From an uncultured Ruegeria sp. (GTDB lineage: Bacteria > Pseudomonadota > Alphaproteobacteria > Rhodobacterales > Rhodobacteraceae), in NCBI RefSeq assembly GCF_947504215.1, contig NZ_CANNGO010000001.1:186001-250000 (forward strand): a DNA stretch of 64,000 bases. The letters are read 5' to 3'. A program made the position numbers and the translations under genes. Positions 45,657-53,923 of the stretch are shown one piece after another. The first letter of the stretch is position 1. Each line of letters starts with the position of its first letter. Below the pieces are notes generated by a model, which had not been told where the DNA came from, did no database searches, and saw only the letters and a program-made list of their open reading frames with translations.

Positions 45657-46961
45657 TTAGGCAGCCATCGGCAATCGTTCAGGTTGCGCCGAGTTGAGCC
45701 AGTCGGTCAGGATGCGCCTCATCCTGTCAGATGGGACATAGACGGTGACGGGTTCCCCAACACGAACGCGAGAACGATAGAGCCACTGCACCAACTCAGT
45801 CAGGGCATACTGCTCACCCCACTTGTCCGCGTCCTTTTGCAGATAGCTGCACAGAACCGGGTTCGGGTGTTGGTCGTACAGATAAAAGGCATGTGAACAG
45901 TTGATGTAGTCGTTGATGCCTCTGGTCTGGTTAGCGACCCATTGCAGTCCACCCTTCACCTTCCACTGCCCATCTGTCTCGGTCCAGCGACCATAAAGCC
46001 CGGTGCTTTTCATCATCGCACTGGCCTTCCTGCGTTTGTCGGCACCACCATCAAAGTAGAGGTTGGCCGCGCAGGTGATCATGATGTTCTCTTTCGGGGT
46101 GTCCCTGAGGGGGCCGTTAAAGTACATCTTGCGGAGCTTGCTACCCAGCGTCTTAGCGACACCATTAGGCAAGCGGTTGGTCTGACCGCTATGGGTCAAC
46201 TTCATGGGCATCCCTTTGACAACTGGTAGTTCCATCGTCTCAACGGTGATCAGGTCGCGCTGGGCACGTACCCAGTCTTCCTCACCTGCCCACTTTTGAA
46301 CGTCGTAGGGGGCACCAATCCGGTTGAGATAGGCCGCGATCATGCTGCCCTCCGTCAGATAGGTCAGGATTGTCAGGCTTGAGGGTGCCGTAAGCAATGC
46401 CGTGGGGATGGCCAGAACGATGGGTCGACCATCTTCAGCAACGAAGAGGCGGCCCCTTAAGGCTTCGTTCAGCAGTCGCCCTAAGGTTCCCGTAAGTCCC
46501 GTGTTGGTCATTTGTTGAAGCCACAACGGGTTCGGAGTGACCTTCCGGGTGAAGGGGTCCACGTTGGCAAAGCCTGTATCCAGCACCTGTTCCTGAAAGT
46601 TCCGTTTGCTGATGGCTGGGCCGATCTCAAGGGGTGTCGGGCATTCGTCGATCACCAGACGGTAGCGTGCCAGAAGACCAGCCAGAGCCAGATGCTCAAG
46701 GCGGATGTAGAGGGCGTGCGTGCAGACGATATTCGCGCCAGCCTTTAGCAGCCCCTCAATGTCTATCGTTTTGTTATTGCCTTCGGGGACCGTAAGCATG
46801 GCCTCATGGGCACCTGATACTATCCTCTGGACCTCTGACAATCGCGGGGTCACCACTAGGACAGGCATGTGCGTGTCTGGGTTCCATTGTTTCAGGTCGT
46901 CGATGAGGTCGGTGGTCTTTCCTGTTCCGCAAGGGCGGTCAATGAAAGTGATCTTGGTCAT
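45657..46961 (-). CDS. P-loop helicase-like protein of the element
   Basis: 434 residues. Walker A is FIDRPCGTGKTTDLI (residues 7-20), with a likely Walker B / DExx motif VIDECP at 103-108. VLVVTPRLSEVQRIV fits superfamily 2 motif Ia. The C-terminal half has no clear helicase motif VI. The PCGTGKT form is seen in some phage and origin-binding helicases. It is the only evident replication-type gene of the element and is a candidate initiator or helicase. The start at 46961 has AAGGAAGGTAGAC upstream. It contains several CCTNAGG sites. Confidence 0.75.
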   Translation of the reverse strand: MTKITFIDRPCGTGKTTDLIDDLKQWNPDTHMPVLVVTPRLSEVQRIVSGAHEAMLTVPEGNNKTIDIEGLLKAGANIVCTHALYIRLEHLALAGLLARYRLVIDECPTPLEIGPAISKRNFQEQVLDTGFANVDPFTRKVTPNPLWLQQMTNTGLTGTLGRLLNEALRGRLFVAEDGRPIVLAIPTALLTAPSSLTILTYLTEGSMIAAYLNRIGAPYDVQKWAGEEDWVRAQRDLITVETMELPVVKGMPMKLTHSGQTNRLPNGVAKTLGSKLRKMYFNGPLRDTPKENIMITCAANLYFDGGADKRRKASAMMKSTGLYGRWTETDGQWKVKGGLQWVANQTRGINDYINCSHAFYLYDQHPNPVLCSYLQKDADKWGEQYALTELVQWLYRSRVRVGEPVTVYVPSDRMRRILTDWLNSAQPERLPMAA

Positions 46962-47151
46962 GTCTACCTTCCTTTAGGCGATAGAGGATTTGGGATGGAG
47001 GGGTGGATAAGGGAAAGATGACTGGCGTCCCTGAACCCAACACGAGAGACGCCCGCCAAGGTCCCCTCACGACCAAAGGATAAGAAAAGCCGTGGGAGGA
47101 ACAAAACTATAAAGTATTATTCTGCTGTGGGTGCTGTTTATAAGCCGCTGT

Positions 47152-47766
47152 TCAAACAGAACTTTCACATGGGTTCTTGGGCAAGGTGCTGCGTCGCATG
47201 TCGAACTCAGCAATCAGCCCTGCCTCAACGTCTGATGTATCCAGACCAGCAGCCAGTTCTCGTGCCGTGAGTATCGCCTTGGTCATCTGGTCGAACCAAT
47301 CTGGGTTCTCTTCGTGGGGTTCCACTTCAGCCTTCAGTTCGGTCTCAAATTCGGTTGCCCTGTATTGTCGCCATTCGGCAACCTTCATGGTTACCCAGTC
47401 GCGGCGGCGCACGGCAAGCTCATTGGCTGCCTTCTGTTCTGCCCAAGCCTTCTTCATGGTCTCACTGCGCTTCTGGTTGGTGGCGGCTTGCTTCGCCTCA
47501 CGTTCAATCTGGGGCTTGGTCAGGGGCTTCCTGTTCTTCTTGTGATCTTTCTCCTGCTTCCGCGTTTGCTTCGGCATGAGGGAACGGCACAAGGCCACGC
47601 GGGATTTGCTCAGGTAGACCTTCTGACAAAGTTCGTCGCGCTCTGCCTTGGTCTTGTACTTCATCTTTCTGGCCTTCCAGAGATTGGCGAAGGCGTCCTG
47701 CTGGGGTCGGGTCAGTGGTTTGCATCCCATGCTCTGAGGCGTGGGCATCGTCCATGTGTCTGTCAT
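47152..47766 (-). CDS. Hypothetical basic helical protein
   Basis: 204 residues. The middle is highly basic and helical (KQTRKQEKDHKKNRKPLTKP, then IEREAKQAATNQKRSETMKK), suggesting DNA or RNA binding. The N-terminus PLTRPQQDAFANLWKARKMK, ending at a kinase-like loop LSKSRVALCRSLMPK, has a helix-turn-helix look. Family not recognised. The ATG at 47766 has AAAGGATACC upstream; the frame is open to 47835. Upstream neighbour of the helicase-like gene, with a 190-bp AT-richer gap between. Confidence 0.65.
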   Translation of the reverse strand: MTDTWTMPTPQSMGCKPLTRPQQDAFANLWKARKMKYKTKAERDELCQKVYLSKSRVALCRSLMPKQTRKQEKDHKKNRKPLTKPQIEREAKQAATNQKRSETMKKAWAEQKAANELAVRRRDWVTMKVAEWRQYRATEFETELKAEVEPHEENPDWFDQMTKAILTARELAAGLDTSDVEAGLIAEFDMRRSTLPKNPCESSV

Positions 47767-48044
47767 GGTATCCTTTGGTTGGTGTTCGGGGGCGGGTTCT
47801 GGTGGACGGAAGGGAAGCTTGAAGGCTGGCGGCAAGGATTGCTTCAGCGGTGATCGCGGCGGTTCTATTTGTGCAATAGTGGGGGTGTTTCACTGACTGC
47901 GCCCGCTGAAATGCTGTAAGTTGCTGTACACGCTCAAGATTTCATAGAGATTTTGGGATGCGTTCGACGCTCTCGTAACCGCTACGGAAAACCAAAAGGG
48001 CAGCCCTAAGGTCGCCCCTACGTTGGTCTAATCTAGGTCTGTAC

Positions 48045-48413
48045 TTATTCGCCGCTGGGCAAAGGCGGAAGCGAGTTAAAGACTTTGTCGCTCCACTCTT
48101 CGGCTTGTTCCAGTCTTTCCTGCTCATCAGCTTCAAGGCGCATGTCCTCTCCATAGGGACAAAATTCACTAGAAAATTCTTGGAATACGCTAATGGTCTC
48201 TCCAAGCATACGGAGGGCTTTGGCGCGTTCGGGTTCCGCATGGTCTGGCCACTTAACCCCTTGCAGCGTGCTGTCGATTGCCCAGATCATCTTGCTTGTC
48301 AGTATCAGGTGCCCCCAATGCAACCCGTCATATCCGGCGCGGGGCAGTCCCATGTATTGCGCTGCGGCTTCGTCGGCGTCTGCTTGCATCTGAGCTACTA
48401 CACTGTCTTTCAT
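48045..48413 (-). CDS. Hypothetical acidic protein, first gene of the leftward operon
   Basis: 122 residues, acidic and helical. Contains YMGLPRAGYDGLHWGHLILT, SKMIWAIDSTLQGVKWPD and a Glu-rich C-terminus. Not recognised. The ATG at 48413 has AAGGAACCC upstream; an earlier ATG-like start at 48488 lacks a ribosome-binding site. About 280 bp separate it from the next leftward gene, so it may have its own promoter. Confidence 0.65.
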   Translation of the reverse strand: MKDSVVAQMQADADEAAAQYMGLPRAGYDGLHWGHLILTSKMIWAIDSTLQGVKWPDHAEPERAKALRMLGETISVFQEFSSEFCPYGEDMRLEADEQERLEQAEEWSDKVFNSLPPLPSGE

Positions 48414-48510
48414 ATCGGGTTCCTTAAGTTGCTTCTGACCCCTATTTAGGCAAATAGAAACGGCACACAAGACATTATTTTTGCTCACTTTTTACGGATT
48501 TTAACGATTG

Positions 48511-48526
48511 GTGACATACAAGTCAC
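48511..48526. promoter_or_regulatory. Inverted repeat in the control region upstream of the leftward operon
   Basis: GTGAC-ATACAA-GTCAC lies about 98 bp upstream of the 48045-48413 gene and 200 bp upstream of the putative nuclease. The surrounding AT-rich stretch (48470-48530) is the most promoter-like sequence between the divergent gene sets. Confidence 0.4.
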
Positions 48527-48532
48527 TCGCGC

Positions 48533-48751
48533 CTAATGAAGCCACTGAAAACTATAATTGTGCAGGGGACACCTAATCCCTTTTTCGCCTGTAATTTTTT
48601 TTGCTTGGACGTGTCGAGCAGCCCTCTTCTCCCCTTCAGTGGCCGATGGGTCGTCCCTTAGGGCGCGCAGACGTTCGACCTGACGGAGATCGTCGAGGGT
48701 GGCCGCTCGGGTGTAGTCGCATATGCGCGAGCAACTTCGCGTTGCGCTCAA
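48533..48751 (-). CDS. Small DUF2786-like ORF
   Basis: Up to 72 residues. The core ERLRALRDDPSATEGEKRAA resembles the short helical repeat of DUF2786 proteins. A related sequence, RKLKAVAEHPTTDEGTRLNA, occurs in the ORF at 50717-50965, which argues that both are coding. The start is uncertain: the only available upstream codon is TTG at 48751, which overlaps the nuclease gene on the other strand by 29 bp. It contains a CCTNAGG site at 48656. Confidence 0.4.
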   Translation of the reverse strand: MSATRSCSRICDYTRAATLDDLRQVERLRALRDDPSATEGEKRAARHVQAKKITGEKGIRCPLHNYSFQWLH

Positions 48752-50354
48752 TCTGATTTTCTACCAATTTGTGGAACGCCCTATCACAAAGAAAGTCAGA
48801 ACACTGAAACCTATTCACCGTGGTTCCGGGGCCACCGACAGCGAGCGATACTTAGCTGAGTTGGCAGACCGAACTTTCCTAGACCTCTGGTCCTATCCCA
48901 ACACATTCAATGACAATCGCGGGCATAAAACGGGTGATGGCAAAGAGCTTTGTGACCTTTTAGTTGTCTTCGGCAACGACCTACTGGTGTTCAGCGACAA
49001 ATCCATAGAGTGGAAAGACAACGCAGACGAAGCCATTAGTTGGAAACGCTGGTACAAACGAGCGGTAAAAAAATCGGTTCAGCAGATAAGAGGCGCGGAA
49101 CGCTGGCTAAAGGAACACCCGGACCGAATTTTCATAGATAAAGCCTGCATGCACCCATTGCCAATTGACCTTCCAGAAGTCGAGCATCGACGGGTTCACG
49201 GAATAGCAATAGCTCTTGGAGCAGAAGAAGCTGGGCAAAGGCACTTCCGTGGGAACGATGGGTCTTTTGTAATCGCACCTGCAATCAAAGGTGACGCTCA
49301 CGCACCGAAAGGCTCCGAACCTTGTCAGCCCTTTTTCATTGGAGACGTCGACCCTGACGGCCCGTTTGTACATGTTTTTGATCGACGCGGTTTAGACTTA
49401 GTGATGTCTGAGTTGGACACCGTAAGTGATTTCGTACGCTATCTAAATCATCGCGCCGACGCCATCCGCTCTGGAAAGGTTGTTATTGCAGAAAACGAAG
49501 CTGATTTACTGGCATTTTATCTTCAGAATGAGGACGACCAAGGTGGGCACGTCTTCTTGGTCAAAGGAGAAAGGCCAGAGACTAAATACATGATTGAAGG
49601 TGGGGGCTATGAGCGCTTGCAAGCGCGCCCTGAATACAAGGCCAAGATTCATGCCAATAAAAATTCCGGTGCTTGGGACAAGCTTATCCGTCTCTTCACA
49701 AAGACTGTACTCGATGGAACTGCAATTGCACCACCAGACTTTGACGTTAGCGCGAGGGATATTGAACGCGCATTGCGTATCATGGCTGCAGAGGACAGGA
49801 CGAGACGGCGCGCACTTTCTGGGGCATTCATTGACGCATTGGAGACCGCGCAGAGTGGACCGCACATAAGGTTCTCAAGGAGTATTCTACCCGCAGGAGG
49901 CGATGCTGCCGACCCACTGTGTGCATACGTCTTTGTCTTTCTTCCATTCCCAACTGACGTGGATTTGGAACGCGATTATGAGCAGTACCGAGAAGTTCGA
50001 AGCAGCATCTTAGCAACCTATGCATACGCAATACTAAGACGAAACAAGCACCTAAAACGCGCGATTGGTGTAGCTATGGAGGGGCCAAACTCTACCGATC
50101 ACCGAGAAGGCAGTTCTGAGGACCTGTTAATGATTGAGGTCGAAGAGTGGACACAAGAATTGGAAAGTGAGATTGTCGAGCGCGAACAGCAACACAACGT
50201 AATGAAAGAAGGTCGTGTGACCTATTCTGGCATGTCTGCACAAGAGTACCCAGATGTATCGGTGTCGCCATCCAACCCAGCGGTTCGACTTACACGACAA
50301 CAAAGACGAGCCGCTGAGAGACTTGCAAAGAAGGGCCGTCAAAGCTGGCCTTGA
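48723..50354 (+). CDS. Putative PD-(D/E)xK-like nuclease; possible phage-defence cargo
   Basis: 543 residues. The N-terminal domain contains TFLDLWSYPNTFNDNRGHKT and KELCDLLVVFGNDLLVFSDK, then IEWK. This gives Asp78 on a strand followed by Glu96-x-Lys98, the arrangement of PD-(D/E)xK nucleases; Ser-Asp92-Lys93 is an alternative. The middle and C-terminal parts are not recognised; the end RLTRQQRRAAERLAKKG is basic. The gene has no CCTNAGG site and lower GC than its neighbours, so it was probably acquired separately. Stand-alone on the plus strand among leftward genes, which suits accessory cargo. No methyltransferase accompanies it. Confidence 0.6.
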   Translation: MREQLRVALNLIFYQFVERPITKKVRTLKPIHRGSGATDSERYLAELADRTFLDLWSYPNTFNDNRGHKTGDGKELCDLLVVFGNDLLVFSDKSIEWKDNADEAISWKRWYKRAVKKSVQQIRGAERWLKEHPDRIFIDKACMHPLPIDLPEVEHRRVHGIAIALGAEEAGQRHFRGNDGSFVIAPAIKGDAHAPKGSEPCQPFFIGDVDPDGPFVHVFDRRGLDLVMSELDTVSDFVRYLNHRADAIRSGKVVIAENEADLLAFYLQNEDDQGGHVFLVKGERPETKYMIEGGGYERLQARPEYKAKIHANKNSGAWDKLIRLFTKTVLDGTAIAPPDFDVSARDIERALRIMAAEDRTRRRALSGAFIDALETAQSGPHIRFSRSILPAGGDAADPLCAYVFVFLPFPTDVDLERDYEQYREVRSSILATYAYAILRRNKHLKRAIGVAMEGPNSTDHREGSSEDLLMIEVEEWTQELESEIVEREQQHNVMKEGRVTYSGMSAQEYPDVSVSPSNPAVRLTRQQRRAAERLAKKGRQSWP

Positions 50355-50465
50355 AACCCTTTGCCCTTGCTTTGGAAAGGGAGTGCTCCTACTGGCCGGG
50401 TAGCCGGACCTAAGGCACCCCTCACCCCACCAGAAGGGCACCTTAAGTCTCCACCCACCCCCGCT

Positions 50466-50657
50466 TTACCCGAGGGTGCCTGAGGCAGCCGAACGCCCTG
50501 CCTCAAACTTCTTGTGGTTCGTGAAGGTCAAAGTGTAGCGACCTACATCGACGAAGGTCTCTCCCGGTCCCTCAAGGGTCACCTTAAGGGGCGTTGAAAG
50601 CTGGTGACGCTCGACGAGCAAGTCAAAGGGGCCGACGCAAAAGTCAAAGACGATCAT
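50466..50657 (-). CDS. Small hypothetical protein
   Basis: 63 residues from the ATG at 50657, which has TAGGA eight bases upstream. Sequence features: VFDFCVGPFDLLVERHQLST, then VDVGRYTLTFTNHKKFEAGR, suggesting a small beta-rich domain. Not recognised. The downstream stretch carries two CCTNAGG sites. The frame is open to 50720. Confidence 0.5.
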   Translation of the reverse strand: MIVFDFCVGPFDLLVERHQLSTPLKVTLEGPGETFVDVGRYTLTFTNHKKFEAGRSAASGTLG

Positions 50658-50716
50658 TATACTATTCCTATTATTGGTAGTGCTGCACCGATGCGATGCA
50701 ACGCATAGGTGAATCG

Positions 50717-50965
50717 TCAAGGAATCGCTGTCAACCCTTTATATTTACTGCATTTTCGGGAATTTCCCGCATGTGGAGAGACCCCTTTCCGGGCGGCGTT
50801 AAGGCGTGTCCCTTCGTCTGTGGTGGGGTGTTCTGCTACAGCCTTCAGCTTCCGCATCATCCGCCGCTCGGCATCTGTGGGCACGCCAACTACCGCAAAC
50901 CTGCTAATGTCTGCTGTAAGCCCACTTTGATCGATGCTGCTATGTGTGAAAATACCCGCTTTCAC
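50717..50965 (-). CDS. Small DUF2786-like ORF, paralogue of 48533-48751
   Basis: 82 residues from GTG 50965; an in-frame ATG lies within the core. The segment TDAERRMMRKLKAVAEHPTT with DEGTRLNAARKG resembles DUF2786 repeats and the ORF at 48533-48751. No clear ribosome-binding site. The remaining non-coding stretch 50966-51070 shows nothing else. Confidence 0.42.
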   Translation of the reverse strand: MKAGIFTHSSIDQSGLTADISRFAVVGVPTDAERRMMRKLKAVAEHPTTDEGTRLNAARKGVSPHAGNSRKCSKYKGLTAIP

Positions 50966-51070
50966 CGGTCGCGCCTAAAACGAATGAATATCAGTATCAA
51001 TTGACTTCCGTGGAGCACATTAAAGTATTACACCTCCATTTTCCCAAACAGTAATTCACCTCGATGACAT

Positions 51071-51817
51071 TCAGCTAAAAAACAGCTTAATTGTTCCCAA
51101 GGCAATAGTGCCAACCAAAGCAATAGCCGCCAACGCCCCTTTCTGATAGGCGGCAATGCGTCGAACGAAGAAAATGGCTATGAACAAAAACAGCTTTACC
51201 GCAATTGTCTTTTTTCCTGACTTTATGTTCGACAGGACAGAAGTGATCGACACGACAGAGAAAGCAAAATACAGAAGAAGAAGAATAGAAAAGAATATTA
51301 GCGCATCAACACTCCCGCCAATTACATCAGCAAAGCCAAATTTAATGCTCAAATACCTATAACCAAACAACAAAACCACGAAAGGCGCAATAATCAAGAG
51401 GCCCAGCCTTGTTAACCGTTCTGAAGTATATGCCGAGATCGTTACGTAGAATCTAGCTAAGAATACGCGAATAACTAGCATATTGAGCAGAATTATTGAT
51501 GCAACGTACATTAGGCCAGCGGCTAAACCAGACCAACCCATTTCTGGTTCATAAACCCCAAGCCCTCCGGCTTCCTCCCAATGAAAAAGCGCTCCAATTA
51601 GTATTACCGGCACAAGAATTAATGAAGACATCAGAAGAAACAGTTGGAACACAGCTACTATAGAAACAACGCCAAAGAATCCCTTGAATTCTACGTTTCT
51701 TTCATTTTGCGAAATCTCTAGAAGCCATTTTTGAAGTTTCAAGAAGTAACTATGAATACTGTCTTGCTGATGCGGCAGAAAGAAAAAATCAAGACCTCTG
51801 AATGCTATCAGCAACAC
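51071..51817 (-). CDS. AT-rich polytopic membrane protein, N-terminus possibly frameshifted
   Basis: 248 residues from GTG 51817, with about six membrane segments (for example VSIVAVFQLFLLMSSLILVP, AAGLMYVASIILLNMLVIRV, LGLLIIAPFVVLLFGYRYLS). Not recognised. The codons upstream of the GTG, in frame, read YYIDIPLSIGVLLIAF, a natural extension, but a stop precedes them. An ATG at 51869 in another frame would join if one base were lost near 51855, so a frameshift is possible. The gene is much more AT-rich than the rest of the element and has no CCTNAGG, so it is probably cargo. Confidence 0.65.
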   Translation of the reverse strand: MLLIAFRGLDFFFLPHQQDSIHSYFLKLQKWLLEISQNERNVEFKGFFGVVSIVAVFQLFLLMSSLILVPVILIGALFHWEEAGGLGVYEPEMGWSGLAAGLMYVASIILLNMLVIRVFLARFYVTISAYTSERLTRLGLLIIAPFVVLLFGYRYLSIKFGFADVIGGSVDALIFFSILLLLYFAFSVVSITSVLSNIKSGKKTIAVKLFLFIAIFFVRRIAAYQKGALAAIALVGTIALGTIKLFFS

Positions 51818-53042
51818 GCCGATAGATAGAGGTATGTCGATGTAATATTGCAGTGCGGTATTCCCTCATCCATGTTCAATGAAATCTGCTCTCGATAACA
51901 TTTTATGCAACTGCTTGCATAACTATAGGCCGACTTAGCTGTCAACGAATGGCAAAATATCATAAAATGATGTTATCCGCGAGCGCTGTGACTGCTGAAC
52001 TCAATGCGCTTGAAAACGGGCATTGGGCCACATGTATCGAAGGTCCGTTTCGTCCGGAGGCTGTGTGAAAACTCCGACCGTCCGGCATAAAACGCCCAAA
52101 ACACCCTTTATGTGCGCTCTCTCGCGCTACTGAGAGGGCTTTTGCACAGGTGCTGAAAATGAGCGCGACGAGAGAGCTCATGGGCCTGAGTTTTCACACA
52201 GCCTCTCCGCATAGCGTCAACCGTCAGGCTGCCCCCGTCGTCATTGCCTGAAGGTGACCCTACACTGTCCCCTGCGCGGCACCTGATGGCGTGACTTCAC
52301 GATGGCTAAAGGAAGGCCACAGGTCGATCACCAAACGTGATACCTAAAGGTGTTATATTATAGGGACCTGATGGGTGACTGAGGTGGTGGCTTAGGTGTC
52401 TGCCTAAGGTGTGCCAGTCTGTACGCCCCATTGCACAGACGCCCAGCCCCTCAGGAAAAAGATGGTGGCAGTTCGGTGCGCTGTCTGAGCCTCAAGAGGT
52501 GTCCAGCGACGTGAAAAGGATTGCATATCCCCTGCATATCCCTTGGTTTCTGCACTCTGGCGGCCTGATGGTGCCCGAAGTGGTGACGTATTCTCGACCT
52601 AAGTGTGCTGCCTGTGTGTCGTGAGGTGGTACGATCAGGGGACACCGGGGGGGGGGCGGGCGGCACATTAATATATCTCTGACACTCACATTTTTTCGCC
52701 ATTTCGGGGAAACACCGTGCTGGAAAAGACCAATGATGACTAGAGCTTTTACCTCCTTCATCAGCCACTTAGCCATACCTTTAGGGCCCACCTATGCGGG
52801 CAGCCTTTGCGTCCACCTGTAGGTTCCCCTGTGGTCGTACCCGAAGGTTTCCACCTAGAGGCTTCCCGTGAGCTTACCCTGCGTTGCCCTGAGGGTCGTG
52901 GAATACGTCTTCATTATGCCTTCAGCGCCAAGATTTTGGAGGTTTATTGGCGTTATGCTACAATCTAACTGTTGCGACTTCCTCATAGCTCAATTGCGGG
53001 AACAGTCATTGTAACGAAGAATTTTCGGAAAGGATTTATCTC
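51818..53042. other. 1.2-kb non-coding stretch with a MITE-like insertion and CCTNAGG sites
   Basis: No credible gene. The left third is AT-rich promoter-like DNA, then the 149-bp MITE-like repeat (52057-52205). From 52240 to 52900 the sequence is rich in CCT/AGG words: CCTNAGG at 52403, 52449 and 52888, plus CCTGAAGG, CCTAAAGG and CCTTTAGG. CTTAGG (52391-52396) and CCTAAG (52403-52408) form an inverted repeat. A G/C homopolymer of nine G lies near 52648. Confidence 0.6.
52057..52205. mobile_element. 149-bp MITE-like element with 18-bp terminal inverted repeats
   Basis: GAGGCTGTGTGAAAACTC (52057-52074) and its exact reverse complement (52188-52205) are the ends. Both are flanked by TCCG (52053-52056 and 52206-52209), a 4-bp target duplication. 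The interior has no coding capacity. This is the structure of a non-autonomous transposon; the parent IS family is not identifiable by eye. Confidence 0.75.
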
Positions 53043-53462
53043 ATGACTTACGGACTTCATAGCTTTCAGCTCAAGAATGCGCATTCTCTTCTAGGCAAAG
53101 CAGTCATCATAGCGACATTTGGGGCTATGACCTCGACTATGGCGCTCGCTCAAGAGTTCATGACGCAAAAAGAGCTTCTTGCCACTATACCCGGCGGCCA
53201 GTTGTCAGGTGTATCCAATAACGACGGAAAGACGCCGTGGGTACAAGCCTACAGTAAGGCAACAAGTAAAAAGAACGGCAAGCTCAATGGTCTATGGGAC
53301 GGAAAAGACAAGTACACGGGAGACTGGTTCGTTAAAGGAGACCAGTGGTGTGAAAAAGGGGATTGGGGGCAAAAATGCTGGAGCGTTGAACGCATCGGCA
53401 CAAAAGAGTTTCGTATCTATGAAGACGGAAAACCGAAAAAGAATACATGGAAACTCAAATAG
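53043..53462 (+). CDS. Secreted protein of unknown function (DUF995-like)
   Basis: 139 residues. A signal peptide of about 36 residues (core KAVIIATFGAMTSTMALA) is cleaved before QEF. The mature domain contains LSGVSNNDGKTPWVQAYS, YTGDWFVKGDQWCEKGDWGQ and KCWSVERIG, with two cysteines that could form a disulfide. The Asp-Gly-Lys and Trp-Cys pattern recalls DUF995-type exported proteins. GGAAAGGA lies upstream of the ATG. Lower GC than the element core and no CCTNAGG site, so probably cargo. Confidence 0.72.
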   Translation: MTYGLHSFQLKNAHSLLGKAVIIATFGAMTSTMALAQEFMTQKELLATIPGGQLSGVSNNDGKTPWVQAYSKATSKKNGKLNGLWDGKDKYTGDWFVKGDQWCEKGDWGQKCWSVERIGTKEFRIYEDGKPKKNTWKLK

Positions 53463-53615
53463 AAGTGCTCTCATAAGCGCGCGTTAATCGGGTTTGTAGG
53501 AAGTTATTTTTGTGGAGCCCCAGAAAACATCTCGGTCTGCCGTCTGGCTGCCCGCTCTCCGGTTAAAGATGTTGAGATGTCGCCTCACTCATTTTGTAAG
53601 CCCTTAGCCTAAGTT

Positions 53616-53672
53616 GCCCCTGAAGGTATACCTGAATAGTTCAGGTGCCCTATCAGGGGCTAACCTTAAGGT
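53616..53672. repeat. Cluster of nested and overlapping palindromes in the gap 53463-53923
   Basis: The 461-bp gap has no gene. GCCCCTGA (53616-53623) pairs with TCAGGGGC (53653-53660). Inside it, ACCTGAA-TAG-TTCAGGT (53630-53646) forms a second perfect stem, overlapping the palindrome AGGTATACCT (53624-53633). The palindrome ACCTTAAGGT follows at 53663-53672. All share CCT/AGG half-sites. It may be a terminator of the secreted-protein gene, a protein-binding array or an origin. Confidence 0.6.
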
Positions 53673-53923
53673 GCAGACTTACCTGTTCTTGCGAACATGG
53701 TGATGAAGTATCAACCGAACTTGATGGTAGACTATCATCAATCCTCAATTGGTCTTTCGGAGCGAATGCGACCCTTGAGTGTCCCCTGATGGTTCTCCTT
53801 AAGAAGGTACTGATTAAAACTGTTATCTAACGGGAACGGGGTCTTAAGTGCCTTATTTATATGGTTAAAAGTGACCCTCAGGAGAGTTCATTTCTCCCAG
53901 CCTCTTTCTGGTGCCACCTAGTG

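Noticed and set aside
47997-48018. Terminator after the 48045-48413 gene
   Set aside because: GGGC/GCCC followed by a T-rich stretch is present on the minus strand, but the stem is only 4 bp and cannot be supported.
48723-51817. A two-gene defence operon of the nuclease and the membrane protein
   Set aside because: The genes are convergent, 700 bp apart and separated by two leftward small ORFs, so co-operation is not supported by arrangement.
51960-52181. A 73-codon ORF on the minus strand
   Set aside because: It covers most of the MITE-like repeat and reads through one terminal repeat; no protein-like features.
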